A DNA stretch of 64,000 nucleotides, taken from assembly GCA_965117035.1 (NCBI GenBank), contig OZ220748.1, positions 1,240,001 to 1,304,000 on the forward strand. The letters are read 5' to 3'. This document shows positions 1 through 9,010 of this stretch, one piece after another (the stretch's first letter is position 1; every line of letters starts with the position of its first letter). Position numbers and translations under genes: made by a program. The notes beneath the pieces are model-generated. The model saw only the letters and a list, made by a program, of their open reading frames with translations, ran no database searches and was not told the DNA's origin. The DNA comes from CAZENU01 sp965117035. Its GTDB lineage: Bacteria; Chloroflexota; Dehalococcoidia; Lucifugimonadales; CAZENU01.

Positions 1-380
1 ATCACAGAAAGGCGTTCGGCCGGCCGCTCGCCGAGCTCCAGGCGCTGCGCCACCGGTTCGCGGACCTTGCCACGCGGCTGGAAGCAGCGCGGAGGCTGAC
101 GTACCACGCCGCCGCGAGGTTCGCCGCCGGCGAGAGCGCCGAGACCGAGGTCTCCATGGCAAAGCTCTACGCCACCGAAGCGGCCAACAGCATCGCCTAC
201 GAGGCGGTCCAGCTTCACGGCGGCTATGGATACGTGAGGGAGACCCCGGTCGAGCGGTTTGCCCGCGACTACCGTCTCTGGACCATCGCCGCGGGATCGT
301 CTGAGATAATGCGCGAGATCATAGCGCGGCGGCTGCTGCCCGCGGCCGGGGTTGCCTCGAACACCACCGATTCCGGTTAG
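1..380 (+). CDS. Acyl-CoA dehydrogenase, C-terminal part (5' end outside window)
   Basis: An open frame runs in from the left edge (first full codon at 3) and stops at 378-380, giving about 125 residues of the C-terminal helical domain of an FAD-dependent acyl-CoA dehydrogenase. Family marks seen are the start HRKAFGRPLAELQ, the LHGGYGY motif, and the closing IAAGSSEIMREIIARRLL, which matches the usual (G/A)TSEIMR...I.R end. The enzyme would oxidise an acyl-CoA to the 2,3-enoyl-CoA and pass electrons to ETF. Substrate chain length cannot be judged because the N-terminal and middle domains lie outside the window. The internal ATG at 156 is not a real start, because homology continues upstream of it. 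Confidence 0.9.
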   Translation, partial: HRKAFGRPLAELQALRHRFADLATRLEAARRLTYHAAARFAAGESAETEVSMAKLYATEAANSIAYEAVQLHGGYGYVRETPVERFARDYRLWTIAAGSSEIMREIIARRLLPAAGVASNTTDSG

Positions 381-664
381 ACGGCGAATTCCCGGCGAAG
401 GCACTTGATTTGTCGTCCGCAAGCGAATAACATCGAATGCGGCAAGCAGACTTCTCTTGTCGTGGAGGCGATTTCACATCTGGCCGCATGTCTTGTGCGC
501 GCCGTATCATCACGGGTCGAATCGCACCGGGGGAAGCAGACCGTCGGCCGCCCGGACGGTTGCCGTTGTCCCTGCGGTGTCCACATTTGACCTGAACTGG
601 GGTAGAAGGTCGCCGCGAAAGCCGATCACGCTGGACCAACCGCTAACGGAGACAGGACAGACAA
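381..664. other. Intergenic gap before the signalling block
   Basis: 284 bases with no convincing gene. Short frames here are on both strands, lack ribosome binding sites and resemble no family. The sequence just before 665 contains GGAGACAGGACAG, a plausible Shine-Dalgarno region for the STAS gene, so the promoter of the signalling block probably lies in this gap. No clear -35/-10 pair was seen. Confidence 0.5.
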
Positions 665-1000
665 ATGATCAAGACGGAGCGACAGGGAACCGTACTGATT
701 GCAAGCACCGAGGACCGCATCGACGGCGTCAACGCCCGTGAGTTTCAGGATGCACTCCAGGCGGCGATCTCCAATGACGACAGCGCCGTGGTCCTCGATC
801 TGGAGCGGCTCACCTACATCAGCAGCGCGGGGCTGCGCGTTATTCTCCTCGTTGCCAAGACTCTACAGCGGCAGGACAAGAACCTCGCCGTCTGCTCGCT
901 CTCGGGCCCAGTCCGCGAGGTATTCGAGATCAGCGGCTTCGACAAGATCATCCAGACCCACGCGTCCCAGTCCGAGGCCGTCGCCGCGGCGGGGAGTTGA
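665..1000 (+). CDS. STAS-domain anti-sigma factor antagonist (RsbV/SpoIIAA-like)
   Basis: 111 residues, the usual length of a single STAS domain. Residues 42-65 carry the core VVLDLERLTYISSAGLRVIL, in which Ser54 of ISSAGL aligns with the serine that RsbW/SpoIIAB-type kinases phosphorylate and RsbU/SpoIIE phosphatases dephosphorylate. In the known scheme the unphosphorylated form binds the anti-sigma kinase and frees its target. A receiver-PP2C phosphatase starts 82 bases downstream and an RsbW-like kinase follows, so the full partner-switching triad is encoded here. ATG start at 665 with a GGAG-type site upstream. The protein is cytoplasmic. No sigma factor gene lies nearby, so the final output is unknown. 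Confidence 0.9.
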   Translation: MIKTERQGTVLIASTEDRIDGVNAREFQDALQAAISNDDSAVVLDLERLTYISSAGLRVILLVAKTLQRQDKNLAVCSLSGPVREVFEISGFDKIIQTHASQSEAVAAAGS

Positions 1001-1082
1001 TCGACCTGTAGCCCGCCGCCACGCTGACTCACCAGCCCGGGTGGGATGAGCGTAGCGGTTCCCATACAGCCTTCGCACTCCG

Positions 1083-2243
1083 ATGCAGAACGCCTTCAAA
1101 ATACTCGTAGTGGACGACGAGCCGGACCTCGAGCCGCTCATGCTCCAACGCATGCGGCGCCACATCAGGCGGGGCAAGTACGAGTTCGTCTTCGCCCACA
1201 ACGGCATCGAGGCGTTGGACACCCTCAACGAAGATCGATCGATCGACATCGTCCTCTCGGACATCAACATGCCCCAGATGGACGGCCTGACCCTGCTCGA
1301 ACAGATACCCGAGGTCGATCCGGACGTGCGCTCCGTGATCATCTCCGCTTACGGCGACATGAAGAACATCCGCACCGCGATGAACCGTGGCGCCTTCGAC
1401 TTCGTCACCAAACCCATCGACTTTGAGGACCTGACGGTCACCATAGACCGCACGCTGCAGCACCTGACGGAGTGGCGAGAGGCCCTCTCGTCGCGCGACA
1501 AGCTGGTCGCCCTCCAGAACGAGCTCGACGTGGCGAGCAAGATACAGCAGTCGATTCTCCCCACCGAATTTCCCAATCACCCGGACTACGAGGTATCCGC
1601 CAACATGGAGCCGGCGCGCAACGTCGGTGGCGACTTCTTCGACGTAGTCCGCCTCGACCGGGGCCGGGTCGGCCTCGCGGTCGCCGACGTCTCGGACAAG
1701 GGCGTGCCCGCCGCGCTCTTCATGATGTCGAGCCGCACCCTGCTGAAGGGCGCGGCCATAGGAACGAACAACCCCGGCGAGGTGCTCCAGGAAGTCAACG
1801 AGCTGCTCGACGCCGAGAACGAGGCCGCGATGTTCGTCACGGTCCTCTATGCCGTGTACGACCCCGAAACCGGGCAGCTCAACTACGCCAACGGCGGACA
1901 CAACACGCCCCTGCTGATTCACCCCGACGGAAGCTCCGAAGAGTTCCGTCTGACCGGCGGAATCGCCCTCGGCGTCGCGCCGGGGCTCGAATACGAGGAC
2001 GACTCCGTGACCGTCGCGCCCGGAGACATCGTCTTCCTTTACACGGACGGCGTCACCGAGGCAATGAACAGCGAGGGCGAGGAGTTTGGGATGGAGCGGC
2101 TGCGCGACACCTTCGCGACAGCCAGGCCCCGGACCGCCGAGGAGGCGAACGAGGCCGTGTTCGGAGCCGTCGGCGACTTCGCGGGCGACACTCCGCAGTC
2201 GGACGACATAACCTGCATGGCCTTCCACCGCAACGTGATGTGA
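1083..2243 (+). CDS. Response regulator fused to PP2C/SpoIIE-type phosphatase (RsbU-like)
   Basis: 386 residues. Residues 5-120 form a CheY-like receiver: acidic pair in VVDDEP, phospho-acceptor Asp60 in LSDINMP, Thr/Ser position in ISAYG, and Lys in VTKPID. A helical linker (LQNELDVASKIQQSILP) joins it to a PP2C-like SpoIIE phosphatase domain from about residue 165. Metal-binding acidic motifs are seen there: GGDFFDVV, VADVSDKG, LYTDGVTEAMN and SDDIT. The expected job is to dephosphorylate the upstream STAS protein when the receiver is phosphorylated. The histidine kinase at 4011-6233 is the obvious candidate donor. The next gene starts one base after this stop. Confidence 0.95.
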   Translation: MQNAFKILVVDDEPDLEPLMLQRMRRHIRRGKYEFVFAHNGIEALDTLNEDRSIDIVLSDINMPQMDGLTLLEQIPEVDPDVRSVIISAYGDMKNIRTAMNRGAFDFVTKPIDFEDLTVTIDRTLQHLTEWREALSSRDKLVALQNELDVASKIQQSILPTEFPNHPDYEVSANMEPARNVGGDFFDVVRLDRGRVGLAVADVSDKGVPAALFMMSSRTLLKGAAIGTNNPGEVLQEVNELLDAENEAAMFVTVLYAVYDPETGQLNYANGGHNTPLLIHPDGSSEEFRLTGGIALGVAPGLEYEDDSVTVAPGDIVFLYTDGVTEAMNSEGEEFGMERLRDTFATARPRTAEEANEAVFGAVGDFAGDTPQSDDITCMAFHRNVM

Positions 2244-2244
2244 G

Positions 2245-2664
2245 TTGAGCACGAGCCTGACCCTGAGAATCAAGCCGGAGCACGATGAGCTCGATCGTAT
2301 GACGGCCGCGGTCGAGGACCTCGGCCGGCGCGACAATTGGCCCGACGAGCTCGTCTTCCGGGTCAACCTGGCGCTCGAGGAGCTGGGGCTCAACATAATG
2401 GACTACGGGCTCGAGGACGTCCACCAGGAGATCGAGATCACGCTGACGTCTGACGGCGACTCGCTGGTGATCGAGATAACGGACGAGGGCCGTCCATTCG
2501 ATCCTCTGACTGACGCTCCCTCTCCCGACCTCGAAGGGCCCGTTGAAGACAGGCGCGTGGGCGGGCTCGGCATTCACCTCGTGCGGACGATGATGGACGA
2601 TATGCAGTACCGCCGGGAGCAGGGCAAGAATCGCCTGACCCTGGTCACGCGCAAGACTGCGTGA
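2245..2664 (+). CDS. RsbW/SpoIIAB-like serine kinase (HATPase_c, anti-sigma type)
   Basis: 139 residues beginning at TTG 2245, one base after the phosphatase stop. This is a small GHKL ATPase: N box ALEELGLNIMDYG, G1 box ITDEGRPFDP and G2 box GGLGIHLVRTMMD. Length and layout fit RsbW/BtrW-type kinases that hold a sigma factor or other partner and phosphorylate a STAS antagonist. With the two genes before it, it completes the partner-switching module. It overlaps the next gene by four bases (GTGA), which argues for translational coupling to the binding-protein gene. Confidence 0.9.
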   Translation: MSTSLTLRIKPEHDELDRMTAAVEDLGRRDNWPDELVFRVNLALEELGLNIMDYGLEDVHQEIEITLTSDGDSLVIEITDEGRPFDPLTDAPSPDLEGPVEDRRVGGLGIHLVRTMMDDMQYRREQGKNRLTLVTRKTA

Positions 2665-3971
2665 AAAGGGTGCTTCAAGCAAATCACCCCCATTCCAATT
2701 CCCTGCCAAGCACGATAGGCCAGGCGTCCCCGCTCCGGATCGCGATAGCCTTCGGCCTTGCCTTGGGCGTCGCGCTTGCCGGCGCCGTTTCGTGCGGCGG
2801 AACGGACGTTGAGCCGACCCCCACGCCCGCCCAGGTGGACACACCGACACCCCCGACCGCGGGCGACACGAATCCCGGGGTCTTCGACGACCGTATCGTA
2901 TTCGGCCAGTCTGCCGCGTTCACCGGCCCCGCCCAGGCCCTCGGCACGAACATGCGCCTCGGGATCCAGGCTGCCTTTCACGAGGCGAACCAGGCCGGCG
3001 GCGTCCACGGACGCCAACTGGAGCTCCGATCGCTGGACGACGCATACGAGCCCGAAGCCGCCATCGCCAACACCATCCAGCTCATCGAGGCGGACGAAGT
3101 CTTCGCGCTGATCGGCGCGGTCGGCACTCCCACGTCACGCTCGGCGACGCCGGTCGCCAGGGAGGCCGGCGTGCCGTACATCGGGCCGTTCACAGGCGCC
3201 GAGTTCCTGCGGAACGCCCAGGAGCTCGGCAACGTCCTCAACATGCGGGCCTCCTACTACCAGGAGACCGAGGAGATGGTCGCCCGCCTGACGACCGACC
3301 TGGGCATCACGCGCATCGCCGTGTTGTACCAGGACGACTCCTTCGGACGCGCCGGCTACCAGGGCGCCCTGAACGCGCTCGAACGACGGGGCATGGTACC
3401 GGTGGCCATCGGGCTCTACCCCCGGAATACGACCGCCGTCAAGGCCGGACTCCTGGACCTCACCAGGGGCGAGCCGGAAGCGGTCATCATGATCGGGGCG
3501 TACGAGCCGGTAGGCGCGTTGATCGCGTGGGCGCGGCACACCGGCATAATCGACCCCGTCTTCATGACCGTCTCGTTCGTAGGCAGCAATGCCCTGGCGA
3601 GGTCGCTTGGCTCAACCGGCGCCGGCGTTTACGTGACCCAGGTGGTGCCCTTCCCCACGGACGACTCGATCCCCGTTGTCAGCGCCTACCTGCAGGCGCT
3701 GGAGGCCTACGCCCCCGAATCCGTCCCCGGCTTCGTATCGTTCGAGGGATACCTCGCCGGCCGTCTGACCCTGACCGGGCTGGAACGGTGTGGGAGAGAT
3801 ATCGACAGAGAGTGCTTCCTCGGCAGCGTCCGGGACGCCGAGGTCGACCTGGACGGATTCGAGCTGAGGTACGGAGACGACGACAACCAGGGCTCGGACT
3901 CGGTGTTCCTGACGGTGATAGGGCCCGACGGCAACTACGTTCCCGTAGATGTGATGAGCAGGGAGTACTAG
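2661..3971 (+). CDS. Lipoprotein solute-binding protein, branched-chain amino acid type (Peripla_BP_6)
   Basis: 436 residues from GTG 2661. A hydrophobic signal (IAIAFGLALGVALAGAVSC) ends in a lipobox-like AVSC, followed by a short Thr/Pro linker (TPTPAQVDTPTPP), so the protein is probably a membrane-anchored extracytoplasmic lipoprotein. The mature part starts IVFGQSAAFTGPAQALG and continues as a two-lobe type I binding protein of the LivJ/amide-urea class. No permease or ATPase gene is next to it. It is overlapped by an RsbW-like kinase gene and followed by a histidine kinase with a large extracytoplasmic domain. I infer it serves as a ligand sensor for that kinase rather than as a transporter subunit. 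Confidence 0.9.
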   Translation: MKRVLQANHPHSNSLPSTIGQASPLRIAIAFGLALGVALAGAVSCGGTDVEPTPTPAQVDTPTPPTAGDTNPGVFDDRIVFGQSAAFTGPAQALGTNMRLGIQAAFHEANQAGGVHGRQLELRSLDDAYEPEAAIANTIQLIEADEVFALIGAVGTPTSRSATPVAREAGVPYIGPFTGAEFLRNAQELGNVLNMRASYYQETEEMVARLTTDLGITRIAVLYQDDSFGRAGYQGALNALERRGMVPVAIGLYPRNTTAVKAGLLDLTRGEPEAVIMIGAYEPVGALIAWARHTGIIDPVFMTVSFVGSNALARSLGSTGAGVYVTQVVPFPTDDSIPVVSAYLQALEAYAPESVPGFVSFEGYLAGRLTLTGLERCGRDIDRECFLGSVRDAEVDLDGFELRYGDDDNQGSDSVFLTVIGPDGNYVPVDVMSREY

Positions 3972-4010
3972 CGAGGCCTGCCCGCAGCGGCGCGCTCGCT
4001 CGAGGGTCGA

Positions 4011-6233
4011 ATGTCCACACTCTTTCGTAGAGTTCTCGAAAGCCGGTTCCGCCTCTCGACCCAGCTCTACCTGGGCATTGGCGGAGCCGTATTCACGACG
4101 ATGGCCGCGGCCATCGTCGGCTGGTTCTCCTTTGACCGCGTCGGCGACGCACAGACCCAGGTCAACGACAGGAGCGTACCCGAGGTGGTGGCCGCCTTCG
4201 GTATCGCCCAGCATAGCGGTACGCTGGTGAACGCAGCCCCGCGCCTGACGGCCGTGGGGACGCCGCACGAGCTCGCCCTCGTCGCCTCCAGCATCGAGGA
4301 CGGGCGACTTGCCCTGGAGGGACAGCTCGCCGTTCTCGGAGTCCAGACCACCGCCGGGAACACGCCTTCGGATGCCAACGTCCTCTCCTCCACCGATGGA
4401 GAGCGCATCCGCAGCCAGGTCGACACCCTGGTCTTGAACATCAATGCCATACGGAACGAGATGTCTGACCTCTTCAAGCTGAAGAGCCGGCTCGACAACC
4501 TGCGGGAGGACCTGGAGGACGTTCGCATCCTGCTCGACGATATCCTCGTTTCCTCCGTCGACGACCAGCTCTTCTACACGATGACCGGCTTTCGCGAGCT
4601 CGGGAGCGGCCCGGCGCCCCGCGAGCAACATTTCTCTGAGGATGAGTTCGCCCACTACCGCCACATGGCCGAGTTGCAGGCCGACGCGAGGATAGCCACA
4701 CACCTGCTCGAGAGCGCTTTCGCCATCTCCGAAGCGCCGCTCGTCGAACCCCTCCGTGAGCGCTTCGAGGCCGCCGCCGGGCGCATCCAGCGAAATCTGG
4801 CCGGCCTGGAAGGGTCGCCGCTGGGCGGCGAAGTCGAACCGGTGCTGACCAGACTGTTCGCACTCGGGATCGGAGCCGACGACGGATTCGACCTGCTGGA
4901 GCAGGAGCTGAGGCTCGTGCAGCGTCAACAGGACCTGCTGGCGCTCAATCGCGACATCGCCGTCGACCTCGTTACCGACGTCGACGTCCTGGTCAGCACG
5001 GCCAGGGCCAGCGCCGAGGAGGCAACGGAGGCCTCGACGCAGGCGATCCTGACCGGGCGCACACTGCTGCTGGCGATCAGCGGCATCAGCGTCGGCGGCG
5101 CCCTCCTCATCGCATGGCTCTTCGTCGGCCGGATCCTGCTGAGGCGCCTGCAGATGCTCTCGACCTGGATGCGCCAGATGGCCGGCGGAGACCTGGAGGC
5201 CAGGGTCGAGATCGGCGGCCGCGATGAGGTCGCCGACATGGCCGCGGCCCTCGAGGTGTTCCGGCGCCACGCGCTGGAAGTCCAGCGCCTCAACCTGGTC
5301 GAGAAACTGGCCGAGGAGCTCCAGGGCAAGAACGAGCAGCTCGAGTCAGTGCTGGCCGACCTCCAGCGCGCGCAGGACCAGATAGTCATGAGGGAGAAGC
5401 TGGCTGCGCTGGGTGAGCTCACCGCGGGCGTCGCCCACGAGATCAGGAACCCGCTCAACTTCGTCAAGAACTTCTCCGAGGTCTCCGAGGAGCTCCTCGA
5501 AGAGCTGCGGGAAACGCTTGATGAAGTCGGAGAAAACCTGGACGACGAGCATAAGGGCCTCATCGACGACATCTCCGGCGACTTGATAAGCAACCTCGAG
5601 CGCATCCGGTCTCACGGTGAGCGCGCCAACAGGATCGTCCACGACATGCTGATGATGGGACGCGGCTCCGGCGAGTCGCAGCCCACCGACCTCAACGGGT
5701 TGCTCGACGAGTACGCCAAGCTCGCATACCACAGCGCCCGGGCCACCGATCCGAACTTCCAGCTCGACCTGCGGCACGACCTCGACCCCAGCGTCGGCGA
5801 GGTAGACGTGATCCCGCAGGACCTGGGACGCGTATTCCTGAACATGGTCGGAAACGCCTGCCACGCGACCGAGGAGAGGCGGGCCGCCTCCGAGGAGACC
5901 AGGGCAGGCGGGGAACGCTACATGCCGACGCTATGGCTGGCCAGCCGGCGGCGTGAAGAGGACATCGAAATACGCATCAAGGACAACGGGAGCGGTATAC
6001 CTGACGACATCGTCGAGAGCATCTTCAACCCGTTCTTCACGACCAAGCCCACCGGCCAGGGCACGGGGCTCGGCCTCGCGATGTCCAGCGACATTGTCCG
6101 GGAGCACGGCGGCACCATCAAGGTCGAGACCGAGCCGGGCGAGTTCACCGAGATGATCCTCACTATCCCTCTGGTCCCGCCCGTCAAGGCTGTCGAGCCG
6201 GGCGACGACGAGGCTCCGGTAACGAGGCTCTGA
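4011..6233 (+). CDS. Membrane sensor histidine kinase (HAMP, HisKA, HATPase_c)
   Basis: 740 residues. TM1 is at about 18-41. An extracytoplasmic, largely helical sensor spans about 45-345 and TM2 is at about 350-372. A HAMP segment (LSTWMRQMAGGDLEARVEIGG) and a coiled coil (EELQGKNEQLESVLADLQRAQ) follow. HisKA carries His476 in AGVAHEIRNPLNF. HATPase_c has the N box NMVGNACHATEE, DNGSGIPDD, NPFFTTKPTGQGTGLGL and HGG. The HisKA type resembles NtrB/ZraS-like kinases. It lies 39 bases after the binding-protein gene and has no separate cognate regulator downstream, so its likely target is the receiver of the phosphatase at 1083-2243. Confidence 0.93.
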   Translation: MSTLFRRVLESRFRLSTQLYLGIGGAVFTTMAAAIVGWFSFDRVGDAQTQVNDRSVPEVVAAFGIAQHSGTLVNAAPRLTAVGTPHELALVASSIEDGRLALEGQLAVLGVQTTAGNTPSDANVLSSTDGERIRSQVDTLVLNINAIRNEMSDLFKLKSRLDNLREDLEDVRILLDDILVSSVDDQLFYTMTGFRELGSGPAPREQHFSEDEFAHYRHMAELQADARIATHLLESAFAISEAPLVEPLRERFEAAAGRIQRNLAGLEGSPLGGEVEPVLTRLFALGIGADDGFDLLEQELRLVQRQQDLLALNRDIAVDLVTDVDVLVSTARASAEEATEASTQAILTGRTLLLAISGISVGGALLIAWLFVGRILLRRLQMLSTWMRQMAGGDLEARVEIGGRDEVADMAAALEVFRRHALEVQRLNLVEKLAEELQGKNEQLESVLADLQRAQDQIVMREKLAALGELTAGVAHEIRNPLNFVKNFSEVSEELLEELRETLDEVGENLDDEHKGLIDDISGDLISNLERIRSHGERANRIVHDMLMMGRGSGESQPTDLNGLLDEYAKLAYHSARATDPNFQLDLRHDLDPSVGEVDVIPQDLGRVFLNMVGNACHATEERRAASEETRAGGERYMPTLWLASRRREEDIEIRIKDNGSGIPDDIVESIFNPFFTTKPTGQGTGLGLAMSSDIVREHGGTIKVETEPGEFTEMILTIPLVPPVKAVEPGDDEAPVTRL

Positions 6234-6448
6234 CGGACCTGACGCACCAAGCCGTGGAGCACCGTCCCGGCGGGCTCCGAACGACGTACACCCCACGGGC
6301 AAGCCGCCCTCAGGGAAGATCGATACGGGCGTTTCGTCCCGGGAGCCAACGGCGATTCGCCGCGACGTCGCCGGGCGCACAACAGGCATCCGCACGCAGA
6401 CCACCGGTCCTCCGGCTGCCGCGGAAGACCACGACGGGGGAAACGCGC

Positions 6449-7168
6449 TCAGTCGGAGTGCGTCTCGAACCGGCCGATAAGCGGGGGATTGTCCAGGTCG
6501 ATCCTGGGCACACGGGCCAGCGAGACGGCCTCCGGCAGCACGATTCCGCCCGAGAATACCAGCTTCATCGCGTCCTCGACGGAGATGTCTGTCTCGATCA
6601 CGTCATCCTCGAGGACGAGCGCCATGTTGCCGGAGGTCGGGTTCGGGACGGTCGGTATATACACCAGCACCAGGGAGTCCGCGCCCTGGGTCGAGTGCAC
6701 GCGCCCGGTCACGAATCCCATCGCCGCCATGCCCTCCCTGGGCCACTCGACGAAGACCACCCGGCTGAAGTTGTACTGCGACGTGACAGCCGTGGTCGCC
6801 TGCTGGGTCACCCCGAAGACGGTCTTCACGACCGGGACCCGGCACAGCACGCCGCTTATCGCGTCCATAGTCCCCTTGCCGAGCCGCGTGGACGTGACCA
6901 GCCCGATGACGTAGAACAGGATGATGAGGACTATGAATCCGATTCCCCAGAAGTCCCATGGCTCGCCTTCGACGAACCCGAGGGACCTTATAAGCCCATC
7001 CGCGTGCCGGATTATGAAGAGGAGGACGACAATCGTAACCAGCAGCGGTACAAGCTCGACGAAGCCCGAGAGCGTCGTGCTCTGGATGTGCGACTCGATC
7101 CGTCGCAGCACACGGGCAGGCAGTCCGGGCTGCTTCTCTTCTTGCTCGTGACTTTCCGGAGCGTTCAC
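6449..7168 (-). CDS. DUF502 family integral membrane protein
   Basis: A DUF502 protein: hydrophobic helices ELVPLLVTIVVLLFIIRHA and FWGIGFIVLIILFYVIGLV, then the family signature regions NFSRVVFVEWPREG, VYIPTVPNPTSGN and SVEDAMKLVFSGG. Function of the family is not established. The frame is open back to 7279, which would overlap the divergent gene at 7247. I prefer the GTG at 7168, just before the homologous part (NAPESHE...), giving about 240 residues; ATG 7243 is an alternative. None of the candidate starts has a strong ribosome binding site. The product should sit in the cytoplasmic membrane. Confidence 0.85.
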   Translation of the reverse strand: MNAPESHEQEEKQPGLPARVLRRIESHIQSTTLSGFVELVPLLVTIVVLLFIIRHADGLIRSLGFVEGEPWDFWGIGFIVLIILFYVIGLVTSTRLGKGTMDAISGVLCRVPVVKTVFGVTQQATTAVTSQYNFSRVVFVEWPREGMAAMGFVTGRVHSTQGADSLVLVYIPTVPNPTSGNMALVLEDDVIETDISVEDAMKLVFSGGIVLPEAVSLARVPRIDLDNPPLIGRFETHSD

Positions 7169-7246
7169 GGACGATGCACCCCAAGTGCCACCTTTCCATG
7201 TCCTCCTGGAGAATCGCTGTGATCGCGAGGCGGCGGCTATCATATC

Positions 7247-8206
7247 ATGGCAGATACGGAGGCTCAATATGAAATCCACGATATGGCAGGCTCGTTGACG
7301 CCGCCCTCGGCGGAGGCCAGGCGGCGCGGGGACCGCCCGTCCGCTCGTTCGGTCACGACTGAGCGCGACTCCGTCTCAGGTCGCGACACCACGATCGAAT
7401 ACGAGCTGCGCCGCAGCAGGCGCCGCAAGAAGACCATGCAGATCACCGTCGACGGCAACGGCGTTCGAGTCTCCGTTCCCTGGCGGGCATCGAACGACCG
7501 GGTCCGGGAGTTCGTCCTGAGCCGGGCGGACTGGATACGGGAGCGGCTCGCCGTCGCGTCCTCAGAGGCGCGGGCCGCGGGCAGACGCCTCGACGGCGGA
7601 GACATGCTGCCCTACCTCGGCCGGGACATCCGGATAGTCGTCAAGACCGTCCGTGAGCCCGCACCCTCCGCCCGACTCCACGGCGGGACGCTCGTCGTAT
7701 GTGTCGACGAGGCGCCGTCCGGCGGCGAACGCCCCGATCCGATTCGAGATGCCGTGCTCCACTGGTACAGGGGCCGCGCCGAGGAGATACTGCCGGCCAG
7801 GGTCGACCGCTGGCTCCCGAGGGCCGTCTACTACCGACCCGCCAAGCACCCCTACAAGGAGCTGCTCCGCCGGGGCTGGGGCGCATTCCTGCCGCACGCC
7901 GTAGACGAGTACCTGCCGCGGCTCGGGCACGCCAGCAAGCCACGTGTGCTCATACGGGACCAGAAGACACTCTGGGGCAGTTGCGCCCACGACGGCACCA
8001 TCCGCCTCAACTGGCGCGCCGTGATGCTGGAGCCCGCGCTGATAGACTATATTGTCGTCCACGAGCTCGCCCACATCGACGTCAGGAACCACTCGGACGA
8101 CTTCTGGGAATTGGCGCGCGCGATCCTGCCCGACGTGCATGGCCTGCGCCAGCGACTGCGAGAGGTCGAGCGGACGCTGCCATGGTGGACGGCGGACCGG
8201 CCATAG
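7247..8206 (+). CDS. YgjP/SprT-like M48-type zinc metallopeptidase (DUF45)
   Basis: 319 residues. The C-terminal half shows the zinc-protease motif VVHELAHIDVRNHSDDFW (HExxH with a downstream His/Asp) and the family-typical WGSCAHDGTIRLNWRAVML block. The N-terminal half (YELRRSRRRKKTMQITVDG) is the usual beta-rich YgjP start. Family members are small cytosolic metallo-enzymes of uncertain substrate. The ATG at 7247 gives about 50 extra residues before homology; a later ATG (about 7283) is possible. It is divergent from the DUF502 gene, so the short gap probably holds two promoters. Confidence 0.85.
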   Translation: MADTEAQYEIHDMAGSLTPPSAEARRRGDRPSARSVTTERDSVSGRDTTIEYELRRSRRRKKTMQITVDGNGVRVSVPWRASNDRVREFVLSRADWIRERLAVASSEARAAGRRLDGGDMLPYLGRDIRIVVKTVREPAPSARLHGGTLVVCVDEAPSGGERPDPIRDAVLHWYRGRAEEILPARVDRWLPRAVYYRPAKHPYKELLRRGWGAFLPHAVDEYLPRLGHASKPRVLIRDQKTLWGSCAHDGTIRLNWRAVMLEPALIDYIVVHELAHIDVRNHSDDFWELARAILPDVHGLRQRLREVERTLPWWTADRP

Positions 8207-8233
8207 CGCGAACACACGTACACGGGAGACTCC

Positions 8234-9010
8234 ATGTTGAACGAAGCACTGTTGCATCCACGGAGACGCCTCGACCTCGAGGGCGCATACAACGTGCGCG
8301 ACCTCGGCGGATACGAAACGCTCGACGGCCGCCGAACGCGGTGGGGGAAATTCCTCCGGTCCGACGGCATGCACGCGCTGACGGCGGCGTCCCAGGACAC
8401 GTTGATCGACTCTGGCGTCGGCACCGTGGTCGACCTGAGGCTGACCAGGGAGGTCGAGTTCCGCCCCAACGCCCTCGCGGCCCGGCCCGAGGTCGACTAC
8501 CGCCGCGTCAACGTGCTCGGCGACGAGTACCTGGAGGCCGACTTCCCGGAGGTCGGCGAGCCGGCGCGCCGGCTGGTCGCGATCTACACCATGGTGCTGG
8601 AGCAGCGGCAGCCGGCCGTTCGCCGCGTCCTCGGTCTGCTTGCGGGCGCGGGACAGTCCGCGGCCATGTACCACTGCACGGCCGGGAAAGACCGCACCGG
8701 CATCGTCTCCGCCCTGCTTCTCGGCCTCGCCGGCGTGCCGCACGAGACCATCGTCGAGGACTACGCCCTGTCGGCCCGGTTCCTCATCGACCGCTACCTG
8801 GACCTGCTGGCCGCCGGGGAGATGATGACGGATCGGCCCCTGGCAGAGATCTCCTGGCAGACCTACCGCGACGAGTTCTGCCCGCAGGCCGCAATGCTCA
8901 GCGTTCTGCGCCACCTCGACGACCGATACGACGGCATCGAGAGCTACGTCCGGGAGATCGGCGTCACCCAGCCCGAGATCGAGGCCATCAAGACCGGTCT
9001 CGTCGACTGA
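8234..9010 (+). CDS. Tyrosine-protein phosphatase (Y_phosphatase3 family)
   Basis: 258 residues. The P-loop HCTAGKDRTG matches the CX5R dual-specificity/tyrosine phosphatase signature, with Cys and Arg present. The N-terminal GAYNVRDLGGYET and GKFLRSDGMHAL are typical of the bacterial family that includes Mycobacterium PtpB and IphP. The aspartate and alpha-helical extension (VEDYALSARFL) are also in place. It starts at ATG 8234, 28 bases after the metallopeptidase stop, with GGGAGA seven bases upstream. The substrate is unknown; protein tyrosine, serine or phosphoinositide dephosphorylation are all known in the family. Confidence 0.9.
   Translation: MLNEALLHPRRRLDLEGAYNVRDLGGYETLDGRRTRWGKFLRSDGMHALTAASQDTLIDSGVGTVVDLRLTREVEFRPNALAARPEVDYRRVNVLGDEYLEADFPEVGEPARRLVAIYTMVLEQRQPAVRRVLGLLAGAGQSAAMYHCTAGKDRTGIVSALLLGLAGVPHETIVEDYALSARFLIDRYLDLLAAGEMMTDRPLAEISWQTYRDEFCPQAAMLSVLRHLDDRYDGIESYVREIGVTQPEIEAIKTGLVD

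Noticed and set aside
1029..2396. 455-residue minus-strand open frame
   Set aside because: Antisense to the receiver-phosphatase gene; composition is a mirror of that gene and no motif is present.
3612..5270. 552-residue minus-strand open frame
   Set aside because: It is antisense to the solute-binding protein and histidine kinase genes, whose domains are unmistakable; long antisense frames are expected in high-GC DNA.
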